A stretch of DNA of 64,000 nucleotides from NCBI GenBank assembly GCA_007922195.1, contig ML682038.1:5417774-5481773 (forward strand), written 5' to 3'. The position numbers and the translations under genes are program-made. The DNA comes from Podocnemis expansa. Lineage: Eukaryota; Chordata; Testudines; Podocnemididae. The notes beneath the pieces are model-generated. The model searched no databases. It saw nothing but the letters and a program-made list of their open reading frames with translations, and was not told where the DNA came from. Of the stretch, positions 34,001 through 45,608 are shown piece after piece. Within the stretch, counting starts at the first letter, position 1, and every line of letters begins with the position of its first letter.

Positions 34001-34929
34001 TACAGTCCTGGCAAACTTAAAACCAAAAATATTGCTGGGGGGGGATAAGTTTTACTTATAAAAAATGCAAAAGCAAAACATGACATTATAGATTTCATAA
34101 ATTCTGGTAGCTCCAAGTATTCCCATTTATTTTCTCTGAAGTCATCCTTTTTTTTTTTTTTTAATGCTTGGCTCCTTTGCACTAGTCCAGTCTGACATTC
34201 ACTACTTAAAGAGACCATAAAGCTGATGCTGCAGGCTGTAGACCCTGACAATAGTGGCCACTGGTCCAGAAATCAGCACTTGCTCAATGGTGCAAATATG
34301 CTCTAATTTTCATCTGAGAAACTGGTCCATTAACTGTTGGCCAGAAAAGTTGAGTTAGCTTCAAAACATTTGCATGGTATAAATGAGCATGAAAAGGACT
34401 AAACACCTTCTGGTTCAGAGATTAGAAACATGCTTTAGGATGTCCTGTTGAATGTGTAAATATGCATGGGAATTACAATCTATTAATACTGAAGTATGGT
34501 AGAAAGGATCTCTGTTTCTTATTGTAGGCAGAGCTCAATATATCTTGCTTCCTACTTACAAAAAGATGTTTATTACCTGTAACTGTACAGAGGTGTGTGC
34601 TTCACAGCAGCAGTGATTGGTAATAAGCCTCCTTTTCTCATTTACATTGATAGCAAGCATTAGTGAAGATATATGCATTTCATTTCATGGTTCACAAAGA
34701 ACAAAGTATATGTATATGTGATAGCAGTGGGTGGTTAATGAAATGGTCTGACAAACATAAGCTAATACATAATCATACCAGAATGTGGACTGGAACACCT
34801 GTTCCTGTTTCGCAGACTTACGGTTCTTAAAGAAAAGTTACTATTTGCAAGAACTCAAATCACTACTATTCAGACATCAACATGCTCTAAGTAAATTTTA
34901 GTCATTTTTTGCAAACACTAAGGGGGTGG

Positions 34930-35110
34930 GGTGGATTTTAATGATATCAAATCTCTTTTGCTTGGTCCTAAGAGTAATGAAAACTTCACACATGCATGAA
35001 GCTCCAGTAATTATTTTAAACTGCCTTCTGTTGTCCCCCTGAGGAACACGGTGGTATTTGTTTGATGCAGTTTAATTAGTGTCAGGGTAATTAATGCTAT
35101 GCTATCTACA
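34930..35110. promoter_or_regulatory. Candidate conserved non-coding element
   Basis: A segment of mixed composition with several homeodomain-type cores (taattatt, tttaattagtg, gggtaattaatgc), a GC-containing centre (tgtccccctgaggaacacgg) and no repeat or coding signal. The appearance is that of a vertebrate enhancer, but this is a judgement of texture; conservation cannot be tested here. Confidence 0.25.
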
Positions 35111-36609
35111 TGAGATCAAAACCCTTTCTTTGTAGCACTCTGGTAACTAAGAAAAAGAAGTGGTTTGGAAATCTGGATGCACAGTAAACTAGCTTCAGAA
35201 ATGAACCGATTTGCTCAAATCTGCATACATTCATCAGAAATATTAAACCCATCCAACAAAGTCAATACTTTCAAGTGTGAACTTGGGATTATAATGCATT
35301 AGAATTGCACCATAAGATATGTGACCCACTGCTTCCCATGTAAGTGAAATTCTTTTTCTATGGATGTAATCAAGTTAATTGAAATATTCATGGACACCAA
35401 GCACCCTGTCCGTAGTTTCTATCTTTTAATAATGGAATTAAATACTTTTGCACAACCAGCTCACCATAGTTATTTATAAGCAGCATGTTGTGCTACCATG
35501 TGCTTGTACATTTTTCTTAGTAAAAGCATTGTTTAGTTTAATGAATGAATGTGATTCTGATTTAATATCTGAATAAAATTTGCATTTAACTGTAGGTGCT
35601 TGTTCAGGCTCCACTTCAAAAATAATACCCTTTGCTAAAAGGACTAAAGAGACGTAAGAGCAGAGAAGTTAAACAAATATACAAAAATTCCAGACACACA
35701 CGCAGCATGCACTACATAAATCCTTTTTAACTGTTTCTTTGGTAATGAGCAACTGCAGTATAAATCTCACAACCATACAAACTCAGGCTGATTACAGGCT
35801 TAAGGAAATAGCTGCAGTTATCTTGACTGGATAAATTATTATATCCTAGAGGTTGTTCTGTTTTTTCTGGTAAAAGTACAGTGGGGGGTAGGGGAAGCTT
35901 GAGAATTTTCTTTGTAACTGATGAAATTAGAGGTTTGCCATAATGGCTTGGATACTGATTTGTTCAAAAGAACAAAATGTTAATTTTAGAAAAGGACCAC
36001 TGATGTAACACAAAAATGATACTCTTTCCACTAAATAATGAGTTTGTGATGGTTTCTTACAGTTAGCAGCCAGAAAACAAACATTATTGATGTGAAGTCA
36101 AATAAAGTAGGTTTTGTTATCATATAAACATACTAAGGTTGCAAATTTAAAAAAGGCCCCACTCAGAAATGGCAAATATTCTGCCTTAGAGCACAAAGGT
36201 TAACCATACAGCAGTCTGAAAATTCGGTTGGTATCCACCACCATTAAATTAATGTTTATCTTTATACGAAGGAATTTCATTGGCTTATGCTAGCGGCACA
36301 CCACAGTCTACAGAGGTCTATGCTGAATGCTGCTTCTCGAGGTCATTCATTACTGAATACCTGCTGGGATCAGCTGACTAGCAAAATATGCTTTTTCACA
36401 TCTTCAGTTCTGCTTCCTGCAACATGGTTGTTTATCAATTAAAGTGATAAATACAAGTGACTTTGATAACACAAGCAACACATTATGAAGAAAAAAGCCT
36501 CTAGAAACCCTGCCATAAGAACTGTAGGCAAAGTTCAACAACTGTGAAAGAACTATTAAAAAGGACACACAAACAAGTGACCTTGACTGACAAGCGCACT
36601 TCATTCCAG

Positions 36610-36910
36610 CAATAAACAGTGGCGGTGCTGATAAGTGTTCATTGGCGCAGAGAGTAATTACCTATCTGTCAGTGTTGCTGGTGTGTGCGAAATAGTATAA
36701 ATGAAACATACATAATGTACAGCAATAATATCGGGCAAGCAGAACCTAATGTATTATCATTCTCAGAGCCCAGGTTTATGTGGCTGCCACCACTGAGTAA
36801 ATGCCTTCTAGCCATGATAATTTCATTCTAATCTCTGTTCCATATTATAATTTTCATAGCTAAAAGATACGGAGGAGCAATACGTTTCAATCAAGGGCTA
36901 AATAGAACAC
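36610..36910. promoter_or_regulatory. Candidate conserved non-coding element
   Basis: High-complexity sequence with gtgctgataagtgttcattg, gagtaattacctatctgtca and tttatgtggctgccaccact, unlike the low-complexity A/T-rich surroundings. GATA-like (gataag), homeobox-like (taattac) and TAAT cores are present. No frame or repeat explains it. Inference only. Confidence 0.25.
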
Positions 36911-39214
36911 AACCTGTAAGTGGATATTTTATACACCTATATATATTTTTTTCGTTCAAGAAAAATTTTAGTCAATTTATGAATAGGCTGGAATAAAGTG
37001 TAAATTTATGGATGACAAAGTCTGTCTGTAGCAATGTCACAATGTCTGGAGACAGACTTTACATATCTTGTAAAAGGGATGTCAGCTTTGTCTATCATAT
37101 CTCACAATAGAATTCAACCCGCTGGAGAACAGAGGATTCTGCCCCCTTTCCTATGTTTTTAAACAAGCTAACTTTTACAGAACAAAAGAAGGTTTCTACC
37201 AATGAAGAAAAAACCAGTGGTTTGTAAACTGTGTATGCACTTATTTTAATTGTTGTAATTTTATTACATAAGCTTCACAACTAGACCACCACTGTTACAA
37301 ACAAATCAGTCCATTCCTTCATTAACATATATTTTTCTTAATTTCCTTTATTAAAATGCAAGAAATATTTAACATCTTTACAAGAAATAACAGTGTTTCA
37401 AACACATTCTAAAAAATAAAATACGAAAATAAAGTCAGAAAACCAACTGCTGTTATCAAAATATATGCGATTTACTTATGATTTGATCCCAACCACAGAC
37501 CTGCACTTAGGTTCATGGAAAAGTGAAATAAAAGGTGCACTGGAGTGGCCCAGCCATCTGCAGCCTACAAAACAAGGATTGCACTGCTGACACCCAGTCA
37601 GCTTACAAAAGGTGGGGACAGATATGCATGTGTATCTCATCTGTGCTTGAGAATCCCCAAAATGGGGCCTAGCTCAACCACACATCAGAGGTTCATATGC
37701 ACCAGTTGTTCATGCCCTGCAAAGTCAACTGAAAGAATCAAAAATACAATTTTTTAGCGTAATTCCACTCATGATGCTCCTCAAAGACTTGCAGCCGATG
37801 GCAGTTGCCTGGTTCTAGGAGATGTTACATACCTATTAACTAACTAGGAGATCCAGGTGCAAAAATCTAGCGCTCAGAGGTGCCTTGAGGGAAATTGGGA
37901 TACAAAAATCCACTAAACGGTTTTTTTACTCTACTCATGTAGATCCAAATCATTGGGAGTCTGTCCACTAACTTCAGTGGCCACTGGATGGAAAGGCTGA
38001 ATGCAGATTTTTTTCATTGGAGACTCCTCAGAGTAGTCAGGGTTGGCAATGATTATTCTACGTGAATGCTACAGTGGATTCTCCACCTGCTGCTGCAAAC
38101 TGACTGATGTATCTTTACACACTGATTTTATCCACTTACTCTCAGTGCCACCAGTCTGTACTGGATGTTATGATTCATTATATTATTAACATTCTTCATT
38201 TAATAAGTAGTACATGTTTCACAGTTGGGCAGATCTGTGTAAAACTCAATGATTTCCATATACAGACGTTTGTGGGAATGTTTAATCCAGTTTCAACCTG
38301 CATCTATTCACATAATTTGCACTTTGAATTTCAGGTTCAAAGAAACCCACATATTCAAATAAAAACTCACCTGAATTGCTTAGTTTTTCCTGATTTTGAA
38401 TGAATACCTGAAAAATAACAGGGGTTGCATGCTTTCTTACATCTGAAGTCATCACCAGCTTTATTTGGAACTCAGCCCAGTTTCACTGACAAGTTGATCT
38501 GACCTATTTGGCAAACCTGCACTAAGTTTGAAATTGTATGAAAACCTGAAAACAAGCATGTTTTGCCTGGCTAGGAGTTTCATTATGGAAGTTTCACACA
38601 GCTCTAAATATATCTCTGAGTATTATTTATTATATTTAAATGTTTCAGAACATCGCATTTGACAGAAGACAACAGACTGGAAAATTGCTTATACAAAATG
38701 CAATAGGGGGTTGCAGTATTTCCTGGCATGTAGCTTTTCTTTTCACTTCACTAACATTCTCAACATGCCACAAAGTACTATTTATCCATCACCGCTTTCT
38801 CTTTGGAACTCAACTGCCACATGACAGAGCCCCACTGGCGTTCTATGATGTTTGGCCTTACTGCAGTATGTGACAGTTTTGCTATTGGTTTTCTAACATA
38901 ATCCCTCAGATAATATTGTTTCAAGATTCTCGACTGGGACGCTGGCATGCCTTCAGAAACATTAACAATGATCCAAATAATGTTACTTCCAATTATTCAG
39001 ATCAATAAAATTGGTGCAAGATAAAACTCCCACTGAAGTCTTTGAATTTTGCCTGAGTAAAGTCTGAGTATAAACTGTGTAACATAATGAATTCCGTAAA
39101 TGAATAATAGACAACAGGCCTTAGATTCTCTATCCTAGCAAAGGGGAAAGGATCAAAGTCAAAGGGTCAAACTGAAGAGAAATAGTCAAATGAAAAATTT
39201 CAATTACATAACAT

Positions 39215-39834
39215 GAAGGTAGACAACTAAATATTGACAAATATTATAAAGGCTTGTATATAAATGCTAGAAGTCTAAATAGTAAGATGGATAGACTTAA
39301 GTGCTTGGTATTAAATGAGGATATCAATATAATAGAAATCACAGGTGCTCGTGATGGTAATCAATGAGATACAATAATACCAGCATACAAAACATATAGG
39401 AATGATAGAGCAGAACTTTCATGATGTCAAAGAAACTATAGAGTCAAATACGGTAAAAATCTTAAATGAATCAGACTGTAGCAGGGAATCTCTGTGGACT
39501 GATATTCCATATCTGAGTAATAAGAAAACAACAATAGGAATATACTACCGATCACCTGAGCAGAACAATGATAGTCACTGTGAAATGCTCAGGGAGATTA
39601 GAGAGACTACAAAACCAGAAAACTTAATAACAACGGGGGATTTCAATTGTGCTCATATAATTGGGGCCATGTCACCTCAGGACACGATGCAGAGATAAAA
39701 TTTCTGGACACTATTAATAACTGTGTCTAGGAGAAGTTAGACTTGGAGCCAATAAGTGGAGAGGCAGCTCTTGACTTAGCCCTAAATGATGCACAGAATT
39801 TGGTCCAAAAGGTGAATATAGCTGAACCACTCAG
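39215..39834 (+). mobile_element. CR1 LINE (copy 1), endonuclease part, left of insertion
   Basis: From about 39228 the sequence follows CR1 ORF2 in the endonuclease domain (tgctagaagtctaaatagta, gataatagaaatcacagg-like words, a T-G-D-F-N-C motif near 39640). It stops at 39834 with ccactcag and resumes at 46007, where the same element continues with taaaagctatcataatgtaa. In intact CR1 these two parts are contiguous (gctgaaccactgagtaa...), so this is one element split by the insertion at 39835-45998. The start is uncertain and probably truncated. Confidence 0.8.
39402..39698 (+). pseudogene. CR1 endonuclease domain remnant
   Basis: A 98-codon frame containing IGIYYRSPEQN and, near its end, TTGDFNCAHI. 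The G-D-F-N motif is part of the catalytic core of the apurinic-type endonuclease that nicks target DNA in CR1 and other non-LTR elements. The frame is cut by stops on both sides, and the ATG is internal to the original protein, not its start. Confidence 0.75.
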
Positions 39835-40133
39835 CAGAGCCATAACTAGACTTCTTGTCACACAGGGAAAGCAGCCCTAAAGGCAGCCCCCACACCTGAC
39901 CCAGGGCCCAGTTCAGTCCAGGACCTGATCTAACATTGTGCTGCTGCAAGATGGTGGTGCAGAGCCAGAATCCATCATCAGTCACTGCCAACTGTTGGCA
40001 CAGAGCCCGATCTGTCCCCTGCTGCCACTGGGGGGCCTCCCCACCGGTGCCCCTCCCCACCTACTGGGCCTCCCCCACCCCACCGCCAACAGTGCGCCTG
40101 TCCTGTGGTGGCAGCAAAGGAATGGAGCATACC

Positions 40134-40256
40134 CAGTGGTTAAAGTATAATTTGATTGGCTCCAGAACCCAACCAGTCTCTGGGCCACCTTTCTGTATTG
40201 TCCAGGCCCCCTTTATGCATTTGCTGGCCTCAGCGTAGGCTGGCTTTCTCAACCGC
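40134..40256. mobile_element. hAT-type MITE, family G, reverse copy
   Basis: It starts cagtggttaaagtataattt, the reverse complement of the right end of the copy at 57740-57931, and ends near gctggctttctcaacc, matching that copy's other end in reverse. Internal words ctgggccacct and tgtccaggccccc are shared. Boundaries are approximate; no clear target duplication. Confidence 0.55.
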
Positions 40257-40555
40257 TTCTCAGTACCATATGCACTGGGTATCGCTCCATTAAAATATTT
40301 AGAATTTTATATTGCATTTATGTCTATATTAATTGTTGTCACAAATGAGCAAACACTGCATAACACAATAAGTATTGTGATTAACAATGTGATAATTAAA
40401 TAAATGTGATGTAGAATTGAACACAATGCAACACAGTGATATGTGATATGTAAGTGAACACAATGCATGAACAGAAACAATTGAGACAAACAAAAAACAC
40501 AAAACTGCATTTATTGCTTGCAGTAAAACACAGACATGCAAACCTCTCAAACTTT

Positions 40556-40741
40556 AGAGAAACAGAGTCCTGTGGCACTTTTAAAGATTTACTGATTGCA
40601 TGAGCTTTTTGGGGAGAAAATCCCATTTCGTCAGACACTTCATTTTCAGTGTGTCTGACAAAGTAAGTTTTTCTCCAACAAAAGCTCATGCAATAAATAA
40701 ATCTGTTAGTCTTTAAAAGTGCCACAGGACGCTGTTTCTCT
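40556..40741. repeat. Long palindrome made of two Penelope-like ends
   Basis: The left arm (40556-40640: agagaaacagagtcctgtgg through catgagctttttgggg to gtcagacac) and the right arm (40651-40741: gtgtctgac through aaagctcatgcaataaataa to gtgccacaggac, then tgtttctct) are reverse complements with few mismatches, around a roughly 10-base centre. Each arm is the terminal part of the same Penelope-like family seen at 53812 and 58151. The right arm continues to about 40770 with the family's outer end (acagattaacacagctaccc). Confidence 0.85.
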
Positions 40742-41278
40742 GCAACAGATTAACACAGCTACCCCTTTCGATCTCAGACTTCAGTAGTTCAGTCTCCGTG
40801 GTCCATTCATCCAGTTCTCTCAATTTAGGTCCTGGTGCTGTAAAGGTCTGTCCATTAGGAAATGGATTAAGACTAACAATTCTTTTCACATATCACCACC
40901 ACATAGAACTTTTGTAATCTTCAATCATTACTAATATGAGCTGGATTTCAACTAGCCACAAGTGAAAGGTTCAGTAACTCATTACCCCTCTCTGCAGCCA
41001 GTCAGTTCCCCTAAAATATGACAGCTACAGTAACATGTATGTTAAGCAGTCTTGTCAAGACAGCTTTTAAAACATCCTGCCTTACCACTGCAGGAGACTA
41101 GCTGCAGACTCATTTGACAAAGCACTTCTTCATTCTTATGTGAAACATAACATAGCAGAGAAAAGACCTGGCAAAAAACCACTAAGTTTTGTTAACATCA
41201 GCCTCCTACCTGCATGCACATACACAAGGGTCTTGGTGTCTAAGGAAACTGGCTAGTGGCTCAGAAGGAAGGATTCTA

Positions 41279-41392
41279 CAAAGTGGGATTTCTCCCACGA
41301 AAGCTCGTGCAAAAAATAAATTTGTTAGTCTTTAAGCACCACAGGACTCCTTGTTTGTTTTATTGAACTAGACTAACACAGCTACTCCTCTG
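41279..41392 (+). mobile_element. Penelope-like element tail
   Basis: caaagtgggatttctcccac, then aaataaatttgttagtcttt, caccacaggactccttgttt and actaacacagctactcctct: the family terminus in forward order. Confidence 0.8.
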
Positions 41393-42029
41393 GATTATAG
41401 CAGGCTGTGAGCATTAGGTGCCAGGGCCTGGTGGTAGCAAGAACAGAAGGATCTGCCCTGCTAGCTGTCAATAGCAGGATGCATCCCCATTGCTCAAATC
41501 CACAGGCCAACCACAGAGGAAAATTCATCACTTCAAGAAATTGATGCCTTTTGAAAGACTTTTTATAAGTGACTATGACTTTATAGCCAGCCATGCCATA
41601 CCTCCATGTTTCCTCCAGGTACCAGCTGCCATGGCTCCATCCCATTTCTCCATCTGTCACTCACTTCTCCAACCACCCCACCCACCAGCAACCCACCATT
41701 CATCTTCTACACACACCCCAACGCACTTGCCCTCCTCCTTCTCCTACCCTCTCTATAGCATCTTCCTCCAGCCCTGTTTCTTTTCCCATAGCATCATGTT
41801 CCAGGAGGGCTTATATTGCACAGTGCTTATTTTTATGAACAAGTAATTTTTTAAACAATTTTTAAAAATTATTCTTATAAAAGTTCTGCTGGAAACCTGA
41901 GTTATTTCAAACACTCCAGAGACCCATTGTAGGGAGGCTGGCACTTGCGTCTCACCTTTCCAGCCCATCAATGGTACATCCAGCAACCTACAGCCCAGCC
42001 TCTTCCAGAGAGCTTCACGCAACAAACCC

Positions 42030-42059
42030 ACCCCCCTCCCCCCCCCCCCCCCCCCCCCG
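42030..42059. repeat. Poly-C tract
   Basis: About 28 C interrupted by a single T, within pyrimidine-rich DNA at 41640-42500. The long forward and reverse frames over this area (41490-42563) follow from the biased composition and are not genes. Confidence 0.85.
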
Positions 42060-43127
42060 CAACTCCAAAACCCACTACCAACCTCTTCTCCCACCCATTA
42101 CAGGGAGCCTGGAGATACTTCTTCCCCCCCTACTGTTGCCCCACCTGGCCCAAAACAGCCCCCTGCTATTGCCCCCGAACCCCCCACAACTCAGTGCCTT
42201 ACCTGGCTCAAAACCACCCTGAATGTCTATTGGCCCCACCTAGGCCCTCCTAACCACCCCCCAGCCCAGCACGAAACCTATTCCTCCACCCCCTACTGCC
42301 CCAAAGCCACCCACTTCCCCACCCTGTGGCCCACACCATTGCAGCTGGGCAGCTATTGTCCCATCTGGAGCTCTCAATCAGACTGCTCAGATTCTCACCC
42401 CAAACTGTCTGTCTGCCAGCCCCTCCCCCTGTGCCTTGGCCCTGATTTGTCCTCCGGGGCAGCACACTGGTTCTGGGGCTCCCTGGATGGTCTGCCACCC
42501 ACCTCACCCCTAGCTTCTCTTTCCCTCCCTGAGACCTGGTACCTTAGAATCATAGAATCATAGGGTTGAAAGGGACCCCATGAGGTCATCTAGTCCAACC
42601 CCCTGCCAAAAAAGCAGGACCACTCCCACTAGATTATCCCAGCCAGGGTTTTGTCCAGCTGGGTTTTGAACACCTGCAAAGATGGAGATTCCACAACCTC
42701 CCTAGGTAGCTTATTCCAATGCTTCACCACTTGTCTAGTAAGAAACTTTCTCCTAACATACAGCCAGGACCGCCCCCCCCCCGCTGTAACTTGAAACCAT
42801 TGCTCCTCGTTCTGTCCTCTGTTACTACGGAGAACAGTCGAGCTCTATCCTCCTTGGAGCAACCCTTCAAGTAGTTGAAGGTTGCTATCAAATCCCCCTC
42901 AGTCTTCTCTTCTGCAGGCTAAATAAGCCTAGTTCCTTCAGTCTTTCTTCATAGGGCTTGTGCTCCAGCCCCTTGATAATTTTTGTTGCCCTCCACTGGA
43001 CTCTCTCTAATTTGTCCATGTCCTTTCTGTAGTGGGGAGCCCAACACTGGACACAGTATTCCAGATGTGGCCTCACCAGTGCAGAATAGAGGGGAATGAT
43101 CACATCCTTCAATCTGCTGGCAACACT

Positions 43128-43742
43128 TCATCTGATGCAGCCCAGTATGCCATTGGCCTTTTTGGCAGCAAGTGCACACTGCTGACTCATATCCAGCTTC
43201 CCATCCACCATGACTCCCAGGTCCTTTTCTCCAGTGCTGCTATTTAGCTGATCACTCCCCAGCCTGCAGCAGTACATGGGGTTTTTTCGTCCCAAGTGCA
43301 GGATTCTGTACTTGTCCTTTTTGAACCTCATGAGATTTCTATTGGCCCACTGCTCCAATTTGTCTAGGTCTTCCTGAATCCTGTCCCTGCTCTCCAGGGT
43401 GTCTACCATTCCCCCCAGCTTGGTGTCATCTGCAAACTTACTAAGTGTGCAACCTATCCCATCATCCAGATCATTAATGAAGATGTTGAACAGAACTGGC
43501 CCCAGGACCGACCCCTGGGGCACACCACTCGTTATTGGTTGCCAACTTGACATGGAGCCATTGATTCCTACATGCTGAAACTGTTGATCTAGCCAGTTTT
43601 CTATCCACCTTACAGTCCATGCATCCAACCCATACTTCCTTAATTTGCCAGTGAGAATGCTGTGGGAAACTGTATCAAAAGCCTTGTTAAAGTTGAGGTA
43701 TATCACGTCAATGGCTTTTCCCACATCCACAAATCCAGTCAT
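43128..43742 (-). pseudogene. CR1 reverse transcriptase, catalytic part (copy 2)
   Basis: A 204-codon frame. In order: [14 protein letters not shown] (RT block with the first catalytic Asp region), [20 protein letters not shown] (template/substrate-binding block), FADDTKLGG (the Y/F-A-D-D catalytic motif), a helical LDKLEQWA section, and [12 protein letters not shown]. These are the conserved RT and thumb blocks of CR1-group LINEs. The frame is cut at 43742 only because the LTR insertion follows shortly after; its start is not a natural ATG. The product cannot work alone, lacking endonuclease and the upstream RT blocks. Confidence 0.9.
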
Positions 43743-43918
43743 CTCATAATAGAAGGCGATGAGGTTGGTCTGTTACCAACTTTGCCCACCAGCTCGGGGT
43801 ATGCTCATTTATTAGGGTTGCTTTCTCTATGGGGAAGATGGTACTTCTATTAGTGTGCTGCTTGTGTGACTTGTGTTTCTATAGAAGTGCGTCTGAGCGG
43901 ACCGGGTCTATCAGCACT

Positions 43919-44158
43919 CTCAGCTGACCCCTTATGTGTCCCTGAACTCAGTAGGCTGGGTCACACAGCACTTCTCTGCTGCTACCCTTATGTGCCCCTG
44001 TACCGCACCAAACTAGGCTGGATTATGGATCTTGAGCAGGCTGGGTCACACAGCACTTCTCAGCTGCTACCCTTATATGCCCCTGGACTCAATCAAGCTG
44101 GGTCAAAACAGCACTTGTCAGCTGTCACCCTTATATGCCCCTGGAGTCAATCAGGCTA
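43919..44158. repeat. 58-bp tandem array inside the solo LTR
   Basis: About four units keyed by ggctgggtcacacagcactt and cagctgctacccttatatgc followed by ccctgg(a/g)(c/g)tcaat. Unit length is about 58 bases; the second is longer because of an internal insertion. Open frames crossing it (43866-44244) are repeat-driven. Confidence 0.8.
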
Positions 44159-44473
44159 CTATCCCCATCAATGAGCAAACCTTACAGGGTTGTGGGCATT
44201 ACAGGGATCTTTGGCTAGGTAATAGAAGCGTTGCTGCAAAGTGATATAAAGAAACCAAGACCACAAAGGAGAGGGAATGATGTCTTAAAAGAGTCTGGAA
44301 ACTGGCTTAATAACAAAAGTCATTTTATTGCTAGGTATCTAAAACTTGTACTACTAATAATAATTACAAAGGAGAGCAGAATACCCCAACATACCCAGTT
44401 ACAGCATTGATAAACATACAAGGAAAGAAGAACACCTAGCTACAATATTACCTAGATTCTACTGTATCAGGCC

Positions 44474-44503
44474 TAGAGAGAGAGAGAAGAAAGGGGGGGG
44501 GGG
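44474..44503. repeat. (AG)n followed by poly-G
   Basis: agagagagagagaagaaagg followed by about 11 G inside the LTR. Confidence 0.8.
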
Positions 44504-45182
44504 TCTCACCACTCCGTGTAGCAGAAAGGTTTCCAGGTTGTGCAGATCAGGGTCAGAGGCTGGATGGAAACAAAGCTCCCACAGCAATCAGCAAGGAAGA
44601 AAAGCCAAATCCCAGTGGAAATGATACAGCTTTAGATCCAAGCATCAGGACTCAGGACTCAATCCAGACTCTCACAAGATTCAGAAAGGATCCAGTCAGG
44701 ACTTGCACAGGACACACACTCACTACTATTCTGTTGGATGTGGGTAAAGGTTTTCTATAAGGACTTGTTTACATGGCCAATACACATTCCTGACTGGGTG
44801 TAATGGTTCAGAGAAGCTGACAATACAGTCAGGCAGGCTCTGTATTTTGGGTATCAATTATCATGTCTATGACTAGAATGGTCTGATAATTACTGAGTTT
44901 GTTCGTGCTGGTGTGAGATCCCCCATCAGGCAATGCTTCTCTGCTTCTTCAATCCCAGAGTTCAGTACGGCTCTTGCTTCTTCAATCCCAGACTCCTGCT
45001 TTGGAGTCTGGTTCTCCATAGTCAATGCAAATAAAGCTCCATTGTGCTGATGGCTTTTGGATATGGGTAGATTAGGAAAAGGATGTCTCCCATTTCCTAC
45101 TGTTTTTGGTTTTCAGTTCAAGCAGAGGTTGGGGGATGTGTGGGGGGAGGGAGGCACAGGCTGGATACTGTGCTCTGATTCC

Positions 45183-45608
45183 TCAAGAACACAGAGCTAA
45201 CACGTAACAGGTCAGGCATGATTTACCTTTGGTGAATCCATGCTGACTGTTCCTGATCATGCTATTTTCCTCCAAGTGTTTCAGGACGGATTCTTTGAGA
45301 AGCTGCTCCATGAGTTTTCCAGGGATTGAGGGGAGGCTGACAGGTCTGTAATTCTCTGGATCCTCCTTTTTCCCTTTCTTGAAGATCAGCACTATATTTG
45401 CTTTTTTCCAGTCCTCTGGCACCTCCCCCGTTCGCCATGAGTTTTCAAAGATAATGGCCAACGGTACTGCTATCTCATCAGCCAGCTTCCTCAGCACCCT
45501 CGGATGCAGTTCATCCGGCCCCATGGACTTGCGCATATCTAGCTTCTTTAAGTAGTCCTTAACCTGACCTTCTGTCACCAAGGGCCTCTCTTCTTCTCTC
45601 CAAACCAA
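45183..45608 (-). pseudogene. CR1 reverse transcriptase, upstream part (copy 2)
   Basis: A 141-codon frame whose CR1 portion ends at 45214; the last codons come from the LTR. It contains KSMGPDELHPRVLRKLADEI, then VPEDWKKANIVLIFKKGKK, ENYRPVSLPSIPGKLMEQ and NSQHGFTKGKSCL. These are the blocks just before the RT catalytic core in CR1 (the G-P-D-x-x-H-P, W-K-x-A-x-V-x-P-I-x-K-x-G and Y-R-P-V-S-L regions). In the restored order this joins the 43128-43742 frame. Confidence 0.9.

Larger units (their letters stand above)
31054..39214. other. Long stretch without recognisable repeats or genes
   Basis: About 8 kb of A/T-rich single-copy-looking DNA. No CR1, Penelope, hAT or LTR signature was recognised, in contrast to both flanks, and no frame has a recognisable product; frames of 60-110 codons occur at chance density. 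Two higher-complexity segments, 34930-35110 and 36610-36910, are listed as candidate regulatory sequence. It could be an intron or intergenic region kept free of insertions. Confidence 0.5.
43771..45209. mobile_element. Solo LTR, 1439 bp, inside CR1 copy 2
   Basis: The block begins TGTTAC and ends GTAACA, perfect 6-bp inverted ends of the TG...CA type, and is flanked by the direct 4-bp duplication ggtc (43767-43770, 45210-45213), the size usual for several vertebrate retrovirus groups. There is no gag, pol or env frame. Forward AATAAA at about 45030 and reverse-strand AATAAA near 44325 leave the orientation open. It contains a 58-bp tandem array at 43919-44158 and an AG/G-rich tract at 44474-44503. 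Confidence 0.82.

Noticed and set aside
33913..34251. A 112-codon reverse frame with hydrophobic stretches, possibly a small membrane protein
   Set aside because: It crosses a poly-T/poly-A tract (34149-34163), the start is arbitrary and no family is recognisable.
41490..42563. Long proline/serine-rich frames (102-118 codons)
   Set aside because: The region is a pyrimidine-rich low-complexity tract with a 28-base poly-C inside a transposon. The frames exist on both strands, as expected from composition.
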